Shown piece by piece: positions 36,277-49,950 of a stretch of 64,000 bases of DNA (positions within the stretch are counted from its first letter, which is position 1; the number at the start of each line of letters is the position of its first letter). The notes under the pieces were generated by a model that was not told the DNA's origin, did not search any database, and saw only the letters and a list, made by a program, of their open reading frames with translations. The DNA lies in assembly GCA_958298945.1 (NCBI GenBank), contig OY282609.1:66622220-66686219 (forward strand), in the 5' to 3' direction. This stretch comes from Atherix ibis (Eukaryota; Arthropoda; Insecta; Diptera; Athericidae). The position numbers and the translations under genes are program-made.

Positions 36277-38614
36277 TAAATATTTTTGAGTTTATAATTA
36301 TTTTTGTAAATAACCATAAAGTAAATTATACCTTCTGTTATAATTATTATTATAACTGGTACCATAGGCAGTTTTTTTTCAATTTAGCTTGAGTTTTAAA
36401 AACGAATAAAATTATTATTCAAAGAAATATTTCTCCCTTAATTAATATTACCTGATTTTCTATAATTGGCTTTGCTATATATTGGCAATATTAGAATGGT
36501 AAGAATGCTAAAAAAATGTTGTGAGAGGGTTTTAAATTTGACGACATTTATCCTCACATAAAATCATATATATAAAAAGGAACCAAGAAATATATTATTG
36601 TTCAGTTTCTTTATTCTTACCCTTTTGAAGGTATCAAATTTTGATGCATGTCAAAAAATTGCTTATTCCTATATTTTGTGTGTGTTTTTTTTCTCCATCA
36701 TCTTTATGCACACTATGTTCGATGGTTGTAGGAATAATTTAACAAAATAAATGTTTGCCAAGGAAAGAAAATGGAATTAGAATGTTGCTTGCACTTACTA
36801 TGGAACAATACGTGTATTTTCCCTGTAGTCGAAGATTAAGATCCTGCGGAGGTAACAAAGAGAATAATATCCTGTGGTTATTACATTTTGATGCTGTCTG
36901 ACAAGGTGCTATTATGTCTGAGTTAGTTTTCTTCCTATTTGCTCGATATCTTCTTTTATTTTTTTCTTCTTCTATTGTGCTGCCAAAGGATCTATTAAGG
37001 GATTTATCAATGTGAACGGTAATAATATTAGTATTGATGAGATTTTTGACTAAATCATTTCTGTTGTCTACTCGTGGATACGATTTTCTCCGATTTATTA
37101 TTCGAGAATCCTGATATTTTCACAAACTTTATTATCATAGATGAATCTATATAAGGTTACAAATTTTTACTTACAAATCTCTGCATAGATATATATATAT
37201 ATATGTACGTTCTGAAATACTTTTGTTTACTTTTTTTATAATATTTTTCTTTTGTTCGTTCCTTTAATTTTTCTTAGCCTTCGATCGAAATATGCCTTAC
37301 CGGTTACAGATGTTGATTGTGGCATACCTTAATAACAAAGGCCAATTGCTACCACATTCATAGTATTTAATTCCTCCTGAGGGAACTTTTTCCTCCTAAC
37401 TTATTTGCTTTTCTATTATTCCACCGAAAATTTCTTCACATGCCCTCGTTCATTTTCTAATAACTTTTATCTAGTTTACTAAGAGTTCGTGTCCTTGCAA
37501 AAATCTTCTTCGGCATTATAGACAGTCCTCACAGTTACCTTCGCATTCATGTACATACGTAAAATAAGTCAGTACGAAAAAATAGGCAAAAAATTGTTTT
37601 CAAAAAAAAATTATATAGCATATATAGATACTGTCGAAATCAAGTCGTATCCTTATTATATTAATCTGCTCTTATATTGATTTTTTTGTTTAGTATTTTT
37701 CTTTGCCTATTTTCTATAAGGAACAAACAAAAATATGTTTTTTTTACGAAATAAACGAGACAAAAACAAATGCAAAGAAACGTGTGAAAAGATTAAAAAA
37801 TGTTTTCCTTTTCTTGTGTTCTTGTGCGCGGTTATAAGAATTGTATTGTTAGCATATAAGCGGTAACTTGGTGACTTAGGAGATGGCGGCACACTCTTAT
37901 GTAAAGATGAAAATGTATTTAAAGGATTTGCATTTATATCAAACAATTTGTGAAAATTATTCCATCTGATAAGCTGTTGTTCCTTATAGAGGTAGTAGTA
38001 AAATTTCGAAAGTGCAGACAATGTTTATTTGGTATCGCCCTCTAAGCCCTTAACGTAGGTACTTTAACAAAATTTAACTTTTATCGATTATATTTATATC
38101 TTCAAATAAATTGGATTATTCGTTTTCTTGATGGAATTCATTAATAAATCCAAAATAATTATTTTTATTTGCAAATAGGATTTGGAATAAAATAATCACA
38201 AATATGTGTACAAGGTAAAAATTATAATAAATTTCAGAAAAGAAGTACAAAAATTTGATAATTTTATATTTATTTTTTTTTTACACTTATTTATTGTTTA
38301 GAATTTTTTTTTTCAAAATTACATTTTTGAAATTCATTTGGTTTTTATAAATAAAAAAAATATACTATAAAAAAATAAATTGAATTTTTTTCGAAAATAC
38401 GAATGAGAACTAAAATTTCCAAGAGAATTTTTTTGGAAACTTTTTAACACAATAAATTTACAATTTATAAAAAAAGTTCTCAGACTTGATTTTTTAATAA
38501 ATTTTTAAAGTTTCGAGAAAATATATTTTTTAGAATATTGTTTTAGCAAATACCTTAATGCAATATTTTTAAAAGAATTGATTTTCTACCCTCTTATATT
38601 ATTTTTGATACATA
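36277..38614. other. Intergenic DNA
   Basis: No gene or transposon recognised. A short (TA)n run lies at about 37,190-37,204. Confidence 0.55.
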
Positions 38615-39540
38615 CGAGGTGTGTTCAAAAAGTATCGCGAATTTTGAATTTCCGCCGGTTACGTATATTCGATTTTAGATTTTTCTGTGGCGTTATGTTG
38701 GTACTCATGTCCTCACTTATACTGATAAGCTCGGCCATTTTGAATGTTCAGTTAATTTTTGACAGCTGCTTTGCTTGCACGTGTTTTGGCTCATCTTCGA
38801 TTTTTGCCCATTTTCGACCAAAAACAGCATCGCATTAATATTGCTAAGGAGCTATTCGACTCTGTCCGCGACGATCCAAATTTGTTCTAGAGGATCATAA
38901 CTGGTTTATGGTTATGACTTGGAAACCGAAGCTCAATCATACCAATAGAAGCGGCCGCACGAGCCATGACCGAAAAAAGCGCGCCAAGTTGGGTCGAATG
39001 TGAAGGTTTTGCTTACAGTTTGCTTCGATTGCAGGGGCGTGGTGCATCATAAGTTTTCGCTATAGGATAGAATGGTCAATAAGGAATATTACCTGCAAGT
39101 TATGCGCAAGTTCCCGAAACAATCCGCCAGAAACGCCCAGATTTGTGGAAGAACCAAAATTGGCTTTTGTACCATGATAACGTCCCTGCTCACGCATCGT
39201 TGCTTGTGCGCGAATTTTTGGCCAAAAACAACACACTAATAATGCCACAGCCACCGTATTCTCCAGTTCTGACCCCCTGTGAGTTTTTCTTGTTCCCGAA
39301 ACAGATTCTTTGATCCATTTCTTGGAATGGGCAAAAATCGAAGACAAGCCAAAACACGTGCAAGCAAAGCAGCTGTCAAAAATTAACTGAACATTCAAAA
39401 TGGCCGAATTTGTTAGCATAAGTAAGAGACATTAGCACCAACATAACGAGCACCAACATAACGCCATCGAAAAAATCGAAAAACGAATATACGTAACCCG
39501 CGGAAATTCAAAATTCACGATATTTTTTGAACAGACCTCG
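38615..39540 (+). mobile_element. mariner element B3, fold-back (5'-5') derivative
   Basis: 926-bp element with TA at both sides (38,613-38,614 and 39,541-39,542). It has the same architecture as B2 but the opposite orientation. A forward 5' end of about 200 bp leads into a deleted transposase body (no N-terminal half), with KELFDSVRDDPNLF, then a decayed first-Asp region, HHDN/YHDN-type second-Asp region (about 39,170) and the third-Asp region near 39,275. It then joins at about 39,298 (CTTGTTCC|GAAACAGATTC) to an inverted copy of the 5' end running out to 39,540. The junction matches B2. It also carries a private 15-bp tandem duplication (AGCACCAACATAACG, about 39,433-39,462). No functional protein. 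Confidence 0.88.
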
Positions 39541-42500
39541 TATTTCCACATTAAAATTTTTTTAGGAATATTGTAATGAAAATGTTCTATTGCAAGTTAG
39601 ATCCTAAAAAACTTTTCAAAAATATTATTCCTTTTTTTATTTTCTCAAGAATATTTTATTGGTTAGTTTTATTTGTTGTAAAAGATCAATTTTTTTGGCA
39701 TACAATTTTCAGTTTTTGTGCTTGGAAATATCTCAACACAGGCAATTATAGGATGACTTTTCATAAAATTAGTTTGATTTTACAAAATCAATTTGGTTAT
39801 AAAATTTCTAATGGAAAGTTTATTTTTCAAATACTTTTTAAGAAAAATTTTGAAAGCAGTAATTGTTAAAATGTCCTGTGTATGTTATGTATTTAGTATC
39901 TTACCTTTAAGATATTTCATACATAATTTTTTTTATTTCAAAATATGTAAGGTTATTTTTCTTTTGGTAAAAATAATACCATTTTACTGTCATGGCATTT
40001 CAAGAGATAATTGTATATTTATCGTTGATTTTGCATGTCTCAAAAAAATATAAACTATTTAATATGGAGTTTGCGGTGAAAATACTGACTCTATCATGAA
40101 TTATTAACTAAAGCTAAAAACGATTCGAAATGATACTTTTAAGTATAAAATACTTAAAAGTGTCATGTCGTAATATTTTTTATGCCTTAGATTCAGAACA
40201 ATTATTTTTTCTTAAATAGATAAATGGTTACTGCTTTAAAATAGTTATTTCAATAACCATGTTGATATTTTGGATCCCAGAAATCTTATTAAAATTAAAT
40301 TTATTCCTAAATTTAGTATAAATATTTTAGTGCTTATTCTAAATTAACAGTAAAATATTTTGAGTAACATTTTAGAGTCTAATAGAGATTATCAGTAAAG
40401 TTTCGATTTTCAATCGAAATTTTCAGTCGAAATTTTTAGGAGAAATTTTTAGTACAAATTATCATATTTTATTAATTTATACTTAATACTTTTCATTTAA
40501 CTCTTGCCATTGGGACAAATATATTTTATCAGTTATTTATTATAAACATATCCAGATAATTGGACTGTTTCTCGAATCTTTGTTAAAAGAATTTATAACA
40601 AATTGTCTTTTTTAAAGTTGGCAAACTATTAACAAATATTCAAAGTAAAATATTATATTGAATTTAAACAATGAAGGCGACAATTCCATTCATATAAAAA
40701 ATATCGAACTGATCAGTTTCATCTCAATAAGATAGCTTTTATTCATTCATCTATTTTTTTTCGGGTCATATTATTATTATTTATTATCTGTAGTTTCTTA
40801 TTGAATCCAAATAAATAATACACGTATTACAGGAACTTCTATATCATAACGAGATCGATTTTTATTATATCATCTCAGTCTTTCATATTTGCCTTGGTTC
40901 CACAACAATATGGGCTAGGTTGAATTGAAGAATGTTTAAATCTCTAGAGTAAAAAATTTGATTAGAATTTATATAATAATATACGTACACATAAATAGAT
41001 TCTAATAATTTCCATATAAAAAAGATGAAAAGATTTCGTATTGTTACAGGTTTATCATTGTTGGAATATTAAAGAGTACTCATTTGTCTTTTAAGAATTC
41101 AAATAAATAAAAATATTGAATTTCTTTAATATACAATTGATTAAGAGATAAAAGTAAAGAAATAGAAAAATATGTACCAACATTAATATATTATTAATAT
41201 TTCTATTACTATTATTATTATTACTATTTTTATTATTCTGAGTTGTATTATGTTTTTTGGAGTGTATAGTCTACACTTGGACTTGTTACCCAGTAGCACA
41301 AATGGATTGATCAAAGTAAGGAGTCCATTGAGACTAGAAATCCCAAAGACTCTTCATAATATCTTTTGTTATTGAAACAGGTCCCGTCTAATAAAATATG
41401 TTATTATAAAAAAATATAGAATATGGAAAATAAATTTATATTCATATAATTTCATGTACAATCTTCGTATCCATTTATAAAAAGAATATCAAATTATGAA
41501 AAGATTTTATTTTCTGTTCACTTTGAGGTACGATTGAGGATGTTCTCCTTCTCTATTCAGTTGTTCAGGTGAATTTTACCGTCACAAAAAAAGTATATAA
41601 ATATTATCTTTTGTTTATAATTTTTATATTATTGTACTTTGAAAAAGAAATTCTGTCTTTTATTAATTCATTCACTTCAAATTGGTTGTATCCTATTTTC
41701 ATTATGAATGCAAACGATTTTTTACAGCTCTTCCGTATACTTTGTAGTCAATAATTTTACTTTATTTTCCTGTACACAAGAGCACAAGTACATTTCGTCT
41801 AGTTTTTAATAACAAAAAAAAAAGGACAAGAAAAAATACTTAATCTTATATCACTGAAAAGGGTTCTGCTCTGAATGAAGACTGGAGGGGGGGAGGGGGA
41901 CACATGTACTATATACGCACACAAGTTTTGTGCAAAAGAACTTTCTCTTTTGTGAAGATTTTTATGACACATTTCCGACAAGATGCATACTCCAATTTTT
42001 ACCCATTCTATCAGGTGCGGGAAGGAATACGTAGGGTTTCATATACAAAGAAGCTCGTATTCGTATTACGTTCAAGTTACAATAGCATTTCTAGTTTATA
42101 AAAGATTTTAACAATTTCAAATGTATTATTTTTGTTATACTATGTTGCTAACTTTGGAAATTATTCTCACTATTCGCAGACAAAAGATCATTTGACGATA
42201 TGGTATTTTTTAAGCTTTTACTTTATAAATAATAATAGTTTCATTGATGCAATTTGCAGTTATCTAATGAGTAAAATAGTCTGTTCAAAAAACTTTTTAA
42301 AAGTATTTTACTGATAGCTGAAAATGGTTTTCTGTAAATCTATTCAAAGATGATTTTTTTCTTAATCCAAATAATGGCAACACTGAAAATTAATATTATT
42401 AAGAAAAGATGATCAGTAGAAAAAATATTCTAATTTCTTATTACAATTTTAAAAAAATATATTTATATTAAAAATAGTAAACTTTTGAAAACGTGATAAA

Positions 42501-43435
42501 AATATTTTTGTGTTTGTGTTTCTCTACAAAATAGTACAGATTTTTCTTTTCTGGTTAATAAAATTTTTTTATTTAAATCTGATTTTTGACAATATTTGAT
42601 ATAATTTTTAAGCAATTTAGTGAACAAAGCGCATTTGATAAAAGCGTTTGTTAGTATAGTAAAATTATATGATAACAATGATCAAAGCACCAAAATTGAT
42701 AAAAGTAATTATGATACTCGTAGTATTTTATGAATTTTTATATGTCAATCAGAGCATTAAAATCACTCACTACTCGTTTGTGCACTACTCATCATGCACT
42801 CATGTTGGCTATTATTTGTATTAATTTTACTTAAAAAATACATTTATTTTATTTATTCATTGGATGATTTAAAATACTAGCAAGAAAATGTGTACTCGTA
42901 TATAAAATCTTAAACATTGAGACAATGGCGGAAAATGATTATTTTCACTTCTATCTTATGCGGTGTATGAACTTACACTTCAACTAAGATGGTTTCAGAT
43001 TTACCTGCTGTATTTTTACATTTTCTATTCAGTATTTGTTCAGTCAGCATCTCTATTTAGTTCCAAGTGGAATAATTACAGAATAAGCATGCAACGAACT
43101 AACTATCTTGAATATATTGTATTCGGTGCGACGGGCACATATGTAAATCCAAACTCTAAACCATTTTAGAGAAATAAATACTATTACCAATTTTACCTTC
43201 ATGTATCTTTCTCGATGCTATGGATCGTCAAGCATGGAAATTTCACTCCGTAATTGTAATTTTGAATATCAGTCTATTTAAGGTTTGTATTTTACCTCTA
43301 TTAAATTTTTAAATATTGAATATATTCATACGAATTTAAGGTTACCAGTTCTACAAAGCCGAATAAAGAAAATATTATAAACTCAAATAATTTGGAATAG
43401 AAATAATCATTTTGGCATAGAAATTTTAAACAACA
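39541..43435. other. Intergenic DNA
   Basis: A+T-rich with no gene recognised. It contains the hairpin at 40,130-40,166, degenerate 'TTTTCAGTAAAAA'-like units at about 40,395-40,465, and a G-rich tract (GGAGGGGGGGAGGGGG, about 41,885-41,900). Confidence 0.55.
40130..40166. repeat. Snap-back inverted repeat, 17-bp arms, 3-nt loop
   Basis: The left arm ATGATACTTTTAAGTAT (40,130-40,146) and right arm ATACTTAAAAGTGTCAT (40,150-40,166) pair over 17 positions with a single T/G wobble, around an AAA loop. No poly(T) tail or adjacent gene makes it a terminator. Function unknown. Confidence 0.85.
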
Positions 43436-44505
43436 GACAATTTTACCATTTTCAATAAAAATTTTCAGTAAACAATTTTCGGTAATAAAATTTTCAGTAA
43501 AAAATTTTCAGTAAAAACTTTTATTAAATATTTGTAGAAAAAAAATTTTCAGTAAAAAGTATTGAATAAACATTTTCAGAAAAAATTTTTTAGAAAAATA
43601 TTCTGTAAAAATTTTCAGTAAAAATTTTCTGTAAAGATTTTCAGTAAAAATTTTCAGTAAAAACTTTCAGTAAAAACTTTCAGTAAAAATTTTCAGTAAA
43701 AATTTTCAGTAAAAATTTTCAGTAAAAATTTTCAGTAAAAAAAATTTTCTGTAAAAATTTTCAGTAAAAATTTTCAATAAAGATTTTCAGTAAACATTTT
43801 CAGAAAAAAGTTTTTAGAAAAATATTCTGTAAAAATTTTCAGTAAAAATTTTCAGTAAAAATTTTCAGTAAAAATTTTCAGTAAAAATTTTCAGTAAAAA
43901 TTTTCAGTAAAAATTTTCAGTAAAAATTTTCAGTAAAAATTTTCAGTAAAAATTTTCAGTAAAAATTTTCAGTAAAAATTTTCAGTAAAAATTTTCAGTA
44001 AAAATTTTCAGTAAAAATTTTCAGTAAAAATTTTCAGTAAAAATTTTCAGTAAAAATTTTCAGTAAAAATTTTCAGTAAAAATTTTCAGTAAAAATTTTC
44101 AGTAAAAATTTTCAGTAAAAATTTTCAGTAAAAATTTTCAGTAAAAATTTTCAGTAAAAATTTTCAGTAAAAATTTTCAGTAAAAATTTTCAGTAAAAAT
44201 TTTCAGTAAAAATTTTCAGTAAAAATTTTCAGTAAAAATTTTCAGTAAAAATTTTCAGTAAAAATTTTCAGTAAAAATTTTCAGTAAAAATTTTCAGTAA
44301 AAATTTTCAGTAAAAATTTTCAGTAAAAATTTTCAGTAAAAATTTTCAGTAAAAATTTTCAGTAAAAATTTTCAGTAAAAATTTTTAGTAAAAATTTTCA
44401 GTAAAAATTCTCAGTAAAAATTTCACTAAAAATTTTCAGTAAAAATTCTCAGTAACAATGTTCACTAAAAATTTTCAGTAAAAATTTCAGTAAAAATCTG
44501 CAGTT
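43436..44505. repeat. 13-bp satellite array (TTTTCAGTAAAAA)n
   Basis: About 1 kb of tandem 13-bp units. The central part is perfect: the C of each CAGT recurs every 13 bases from 43,840 to 44,373, giving 42 identical consecutive units with no indel. A C-to-T unit follows at 44,386, then more variants. On the left (43,436-43,835) the units carry substitutions and length changes. Homogeneous core with decayed edges is the pattern expected from slippage or unequal exchange. It has no coding content. Confidence 0.97.
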
Positions 44506-47500
44506 TTCTAATAGGTAAAATGGTCTGTTGAATTTTTTTTTAAAAGTTTCTATAAGTTTTCTATAACAGTATTCTACAGAATTTTTTTAAAACTTAGTTT
44601 TTGAAGTTATTTAAAGATGCAATCAATTAATTACCGTATAACTTAATTTTTTCATAGTCTTAAAAGTAGAAATCGGAAAATATCCGCATAATTATTTAAA
44701 GAATTGTCAAACTTGTCTTTAACCTAATTTCAGTTGTAGTCAAGTTCTACAGAACAGCATATCCTGAATTATTTTTTGGACTTTTCATGGTATTCATAAT
44801 TTCCCCAATTATTGATCTCGCTTATTAATGATACTCGTACTTAACACTCCATACTATATTTCCATAAATTCATCAATATACTTTTTCTTGAAAGGCTGAT
44901 TGAATCGTTGGGAATAAAAACATAATAAAATCATTTCTGAAAATTTTATCTTCCACCAAATAGTTAAATCCATTAGTTTTAGTTATTTATTTAATTGGCA
45001 TAGTTAATCTCACTCCTTAATCTTCAATAACTACCTTTTATAGAGAACTTCCTTGATTTATAATCAAATCAGGATAAAATGAGTAAAGAGTTTGGAAATG
45101 ACGGAATTTTGTATTAAATGCTCCAAGTACCAAAAATTTTGTTAATTTTTTTTTTACTTCTATAACATTTTCTTTTACTTCTTATTTTTTCTACTGCCAT
45201 AGTTGAATCCGAGGGTTGAAATTTTATTAACTACTCGCGATTATTCACATTAATGGAGGGTAATTATTTTGCCAAGTCTATTCAAGTGCACTAAAAAGCT
45301 TCTGGCAGCTTGCGCACGTCTACTAGCGTTCATTTTAACCATAATATTCTCTAGATTCCTTATAATCCACACCGTTCTACTTTTATATTTCCACCTGACT
45401 AATGATTACCGTCATTGTTTTATGTATGCTGCTGCCATTTCCTCCTTTTCCTTGTAATCGTATTAGACTGTACTATCCTGCTTGTTCGTTTTCACCTTTG
45501 TATTTCTGTACCTTCGCTAGTCCTAATGATTACTTCGGGATTTTCTTCACAACTTTTTCCATTGTCTTAATTCGTCATTGATTCAGAAGAAAATCTCAAT
45601 TGTTTAATATAAAAATTTATAAATTCTTTCACTTTCTTTAACTATTTATAAGCTTATTATTTTTTTTTTCAACATTTTAGTAGAAATTATATTTTTAAAT
45701 TCCAATACTTCATTTCTAGGACTTTAATAAAGACAATACGTAAAAGTAAGCAACTTTTCGATGAATTTTTATTAAAAATATTTTGATGGAAATTTTTCTT
45801 AAATATTTTTGTAATAAAAAAAATCTTCAGAAAACCAAAAATAAATAATATTATTGTAAAAATTATTTGTTCCCAAAGAATTTTGAAGGGAAACTTTATA
45901 GTTGAGAATAGAACCGAATTTATTGATCAAAATAATATGTTGCATCTAAATTTCTGATGTAAATTTTTAAATAACAATTTTCAATGAAATCTAGAAATTT
46001 CTGACGAACACCGTTTTTACTAAAAGTTCTTAATGGAAACTTATTCGGCCCCAAAATTTAAACTTGTAATCTTCGCCATAAATGTGTTAGAAACATCATA
46101 CGTTGATAAAAGGAAATTAATTTTTATAAATATATGTGATTTTTACACTCTTAAAATTATTGGAATTATAGAGTATTTTATACTATTATTATATTAAATA
46201 TGGAATATATTTTTTAGTCTGTATTATAAGAATATGATTTTCTATAAAGTGGCTATTAATAAATTTGCTCAGAAATTCTCATCAATTTGTTGTTCATTAT
46301 CAAGTAATAGATTATTATCTATTTCCAGATCAACTTTTTTTTAATATATACTATTTTCACTTGAATTGCTTAAATATATTGTATTATTATTATTTAAAAT
46401 TAACTCTAATAAAATTGATTCACTTTAACATAATTTAATCAAACAGAAAATTATTGATAAATAATTTTTGATAAGATTGTTGATATTATATTGTTTTCCA
46501 ACAATATGGTTAATAATTAGTATACCAAAATATGTTAGTTGAAGTAGACTTTAAATGACTCACCCCTAAGAATGACTACAATATCTTTCATTATTTTCCG
46601 GATTCCAATCTTTTATGTAAACTAAGAATAATATAAAACTTTTGACATCATCAGGCCATAGCCCTTACTTAATTTTTCAAAATATACTCAGTAAACCATA
46701 CCCTTAACTAATAGTCGTATTTATCTTGGCAGTAAAAGAAAATTTCAAACGAAAAGCTATAAAGCCTTAAAACCTTATGACTTTTAGGTTATTTTTCCTT
46801 GTTCTCTATTTTATTTCTTTTTGTGGGTATTTAATGTCCTTTCTTTTTCAAAGTTCCTGTTTTAGTTTAACTTTTCAACAGCCAGCTTGTTAGCTAGCTG
46901 ATGATACCTTTTTCCCATTTACGAGTATTATGACCAACCAACATTAACTGAGTGTGCAGTAAATGTTCTTCCGGTCAGTATTTAATAAGATTCTTGTTCT
47001 ATTTCATCTAATCTTAAGCAGTTTAGTCTACCATCTTTAAATGGTTTTAATTGCCAAAAAAAAAACAATTATAACGAATGAGTGAAAGAAAATAAACATA
47101 CAAAAAAATTGAAAAAAGGGAAAAAGCTGCTCATTTTAATGAATTAATTCTGTTTTGTGGACTTTAATTAGCAATTAATACGTAAATAGTACTTTTAAAA
47201 ATAATTCTATTTTAAAGAGTCATTAACTATATTTTTTTCTCTTTTTTTGGTGGGGGGAGGAGGGGTGTTAAAGGAATTCGGCATGTATTTAAATTGAAAT
47301 AACAAATTTTTTACTTTGTTCATTACGCCTCTTAAATAATCTAAATAATTATTAGGGTGATATTTTTCTTATTAGGTATTAAAATATTTCATAATTTTTT
47401 TTTCTTTTTTCATAAAAAATTTAATATAAAATTTAGTAAATAATATCACGATAGCCTATTAGAAATTATGCTAATTCAATAAATTTATAAAAAAATTTTA

Positions 47501-49559
47501 TTATCTTTTTTATATGAAGATGACCTACTCATTCTTTTGGAGGAAACACTGTACAAAATTTAATTAAAAGATATTCTCTTAAATTAGCTATAATTAAAAT
47601 TGTTCTGCCGAAATTACTATCAATTTAGTCGATGATCTGAAAATGTTAAAGTGCGTAGGTTGAAAAGTTCATTTTTTAGTAAGGAAAAAAATTTAATTCA
47701 ATTAAGACATATTTTCAGCCATAAGCTTTCCTGATAGTCAAATGTCAAATTGTTTTTCAATATTTACAATAAACACATACTTATAAACTTAAAAATAGTA
47801 TTCTCACTGTTATTGACTATTTTATCAATTTGTTTACTCCTTTCAAAAATAAACGGAAAATGAAGGGAAAATCCCCTATTTTAGTAAAAACGCATTCAGC
47901 AAAGTTTGTTTTAAGGCAAAATTAGGAAAGATTTCTTATTAGTACGCAAAAGTTTTTTTTATATAATTTTCAATTAAATAAAATCGCCTTTTCTTAGCTT
48001 AAAATTTTCTTTGACTAAAAAATTATCGAGAAATAATTAAATATATTTTTTTTATTTCATTTGAAAATTTTAATTTAAAATTTTTGCACAATACTTTCTT
48101 TAAATATTTCCAAAATTAGAAGTTTTTTTGTAATAAAAGTTCAACAAAAAAACAGAAATTTTTTTTTTATTTATATTAAATGGTACATTACAGTAAAAAA
48201 ACTATTCGAATAAGAACTTTTTCAGTAAAAACTCTTTCTGTAAAATTATTTTCGTTAAAATTCTTTTAGTAAAATATTTTGCTGTAAAAGTTTTTTAATT
48301 GAAAAAATTTTAAAACTTAACATTTAAATATGTTAAATATGATATCTTAGTTTAAAAATTTTGTTCACATCAAAAATTGTTGACAAAATATTTTCTTTCC
48401 ATTTTAGTTGAACATTTTTGTTTAACATTTTTTACTGATTATTTTAATAATTAAGTAATTTTAAACTTTTGTTATTGAATAATTCATATTTTTAAGAAAA
48501 TCTAATTTTATTCATATAAAAACTTTTAAATAATCATAAAGTAGTTACGGTTGAAAATTATTAGTATGTGAATACTATTGTGTATTAAAAATTTAGTAAA
48601 CTTTTAAACAAAGATTTAAAATATATACGAAAATAGAAAAATAGAAAAAATCGAAAAATAATCCTAAAATTCAAGGAACTACTCCATATGCTGGCATTAC
48701 GGTACCTACTCGTATAAATGGTCAAGTACAAGGAAAAGTCTGTGAGTGCATGTATTGTTTGCGCCACTTTTCTTTTGCATAAGATATCCTTCCTGGTTTA
48801 CTTAACCTCTATAAAAATTACAAATATATGTACTTATGTAACTCTATGAAAATTGTACTATTCCTCGACGTAATGACATCCTTTAACATAAAAGTCTAAA
48901 GATGGAGAATGCCAGCGAGAGTAAGTAATGTAAAGCGGCTTATTTATGTACTCTACTTACACGTATGATTACACGTATAGTCGTATGTTGGGATAAACAG
49001 TGAGCAAAGATATATTTAATAGAACTTTAGCCTAACCCATCACAATTTACAATTTACGAATGAAACAAAACCAACAGGATGTCCTTAAGAGTATTCACAT
49101 CCTTTGCTTATTTTTGCTTGCCGCATTTCGCTCATTTTTTTTCACATTCATTTTGTTCATTCTCTTCTTATTCCTTTATAAAAAGTGGTTGTATATTTTC
49201 TACGCCAATTAAGAATAGAATTTCAGTCATTCATCTCGTAGAGTCAAAAAACTGAAACAAATAATAAACGGAAATGAAAGGAAAAATGTACAAAAAATAA
49301 GAATTCAAACCACACAAAATTGCTTACTGGCTAAGAGTAAATTTTAATGGTAGTTGTTCATGTCCTTCTTGAAAGTCAAGCGATTCTGATGCGAAGAATG
49401 TTTTCATTGCGGTTTGCATTTTCAAGAAAAAACGGAATAAAAATTGTTCTTAACTTTTTTTTTTAATTATAAAAATTTCTACATAATATTAGAATACTGA
49501 TAATGTTCTAACTTTTTTCATACCTGAATATATGTTGGAAATAACTTAAACGATTCAAA
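44506..49559. other. Intergenic DNA
   Basis: No gene recognised. Includes a G-rich patch (GGTGGGGGGAGGAGGGG, about 47,250-47,266) and loosely spaced degenerate copies of the 13-bp satellite motif at about 48,190-48,300. Confidence 0.55.
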
Positions 49560-49950
49560 TTTCTGTTATAGATTTCCGAAGGCTCCTAATATTTTTTTAT
49601 TGAAATCCATGTTCCAATGGAAAATGGCTTTTCTACATGTCATGCAAAAGTCTCGGACAGAATATATTCTGAGGCCAAGTAATTTATCAAGTGCTCTCTG
49701 ATCATTAGTTTTGCGTTAAAGTAGTGCAGAAATGGACCAAAGGTGGTCGGTCATGTTCAAATTAAGAATGCATTTCCCCAACATCCATTTAACATACTAT
49801 ATAACTTAGCATGGACTGATTCTGCTGGTTGCCTCTTTGGCTTGTATCGACACCACTACACTGCGGTTGATATTCGTCTCCTTGTCCCTTACGCCACCTT
49901 CTATCTAGGATAACTTTCAGGTATCGGAAAATATTTCCATCGAAAGAAAA
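49560..49950 (-). mobile_element. Possible R1-like reverse transcriptase remnant
   Basis: Less A+T-rich patch. The minus strand at about 49,900-49,945 reads IFRYLKVILDRRWRKG, like the 'KYLGV-LD-' step between palm and thumb of R1-type RTs. Downstream codons stay partly open but show no further clear motif. One short motif only, so a tentative call. Confidence 0.33.

Noticed and set aside
43436..44505. CRISPR-like array
   Set aside because: Units are contiguous 13-mers with no unique spacers, in a eukaryotic setting; it is a satellite.
45269..45457. 62-codon plus-strand frame
   Set aside because: Hydrophobic composition typical of T-rich DNA and no familiar motif on either strand.
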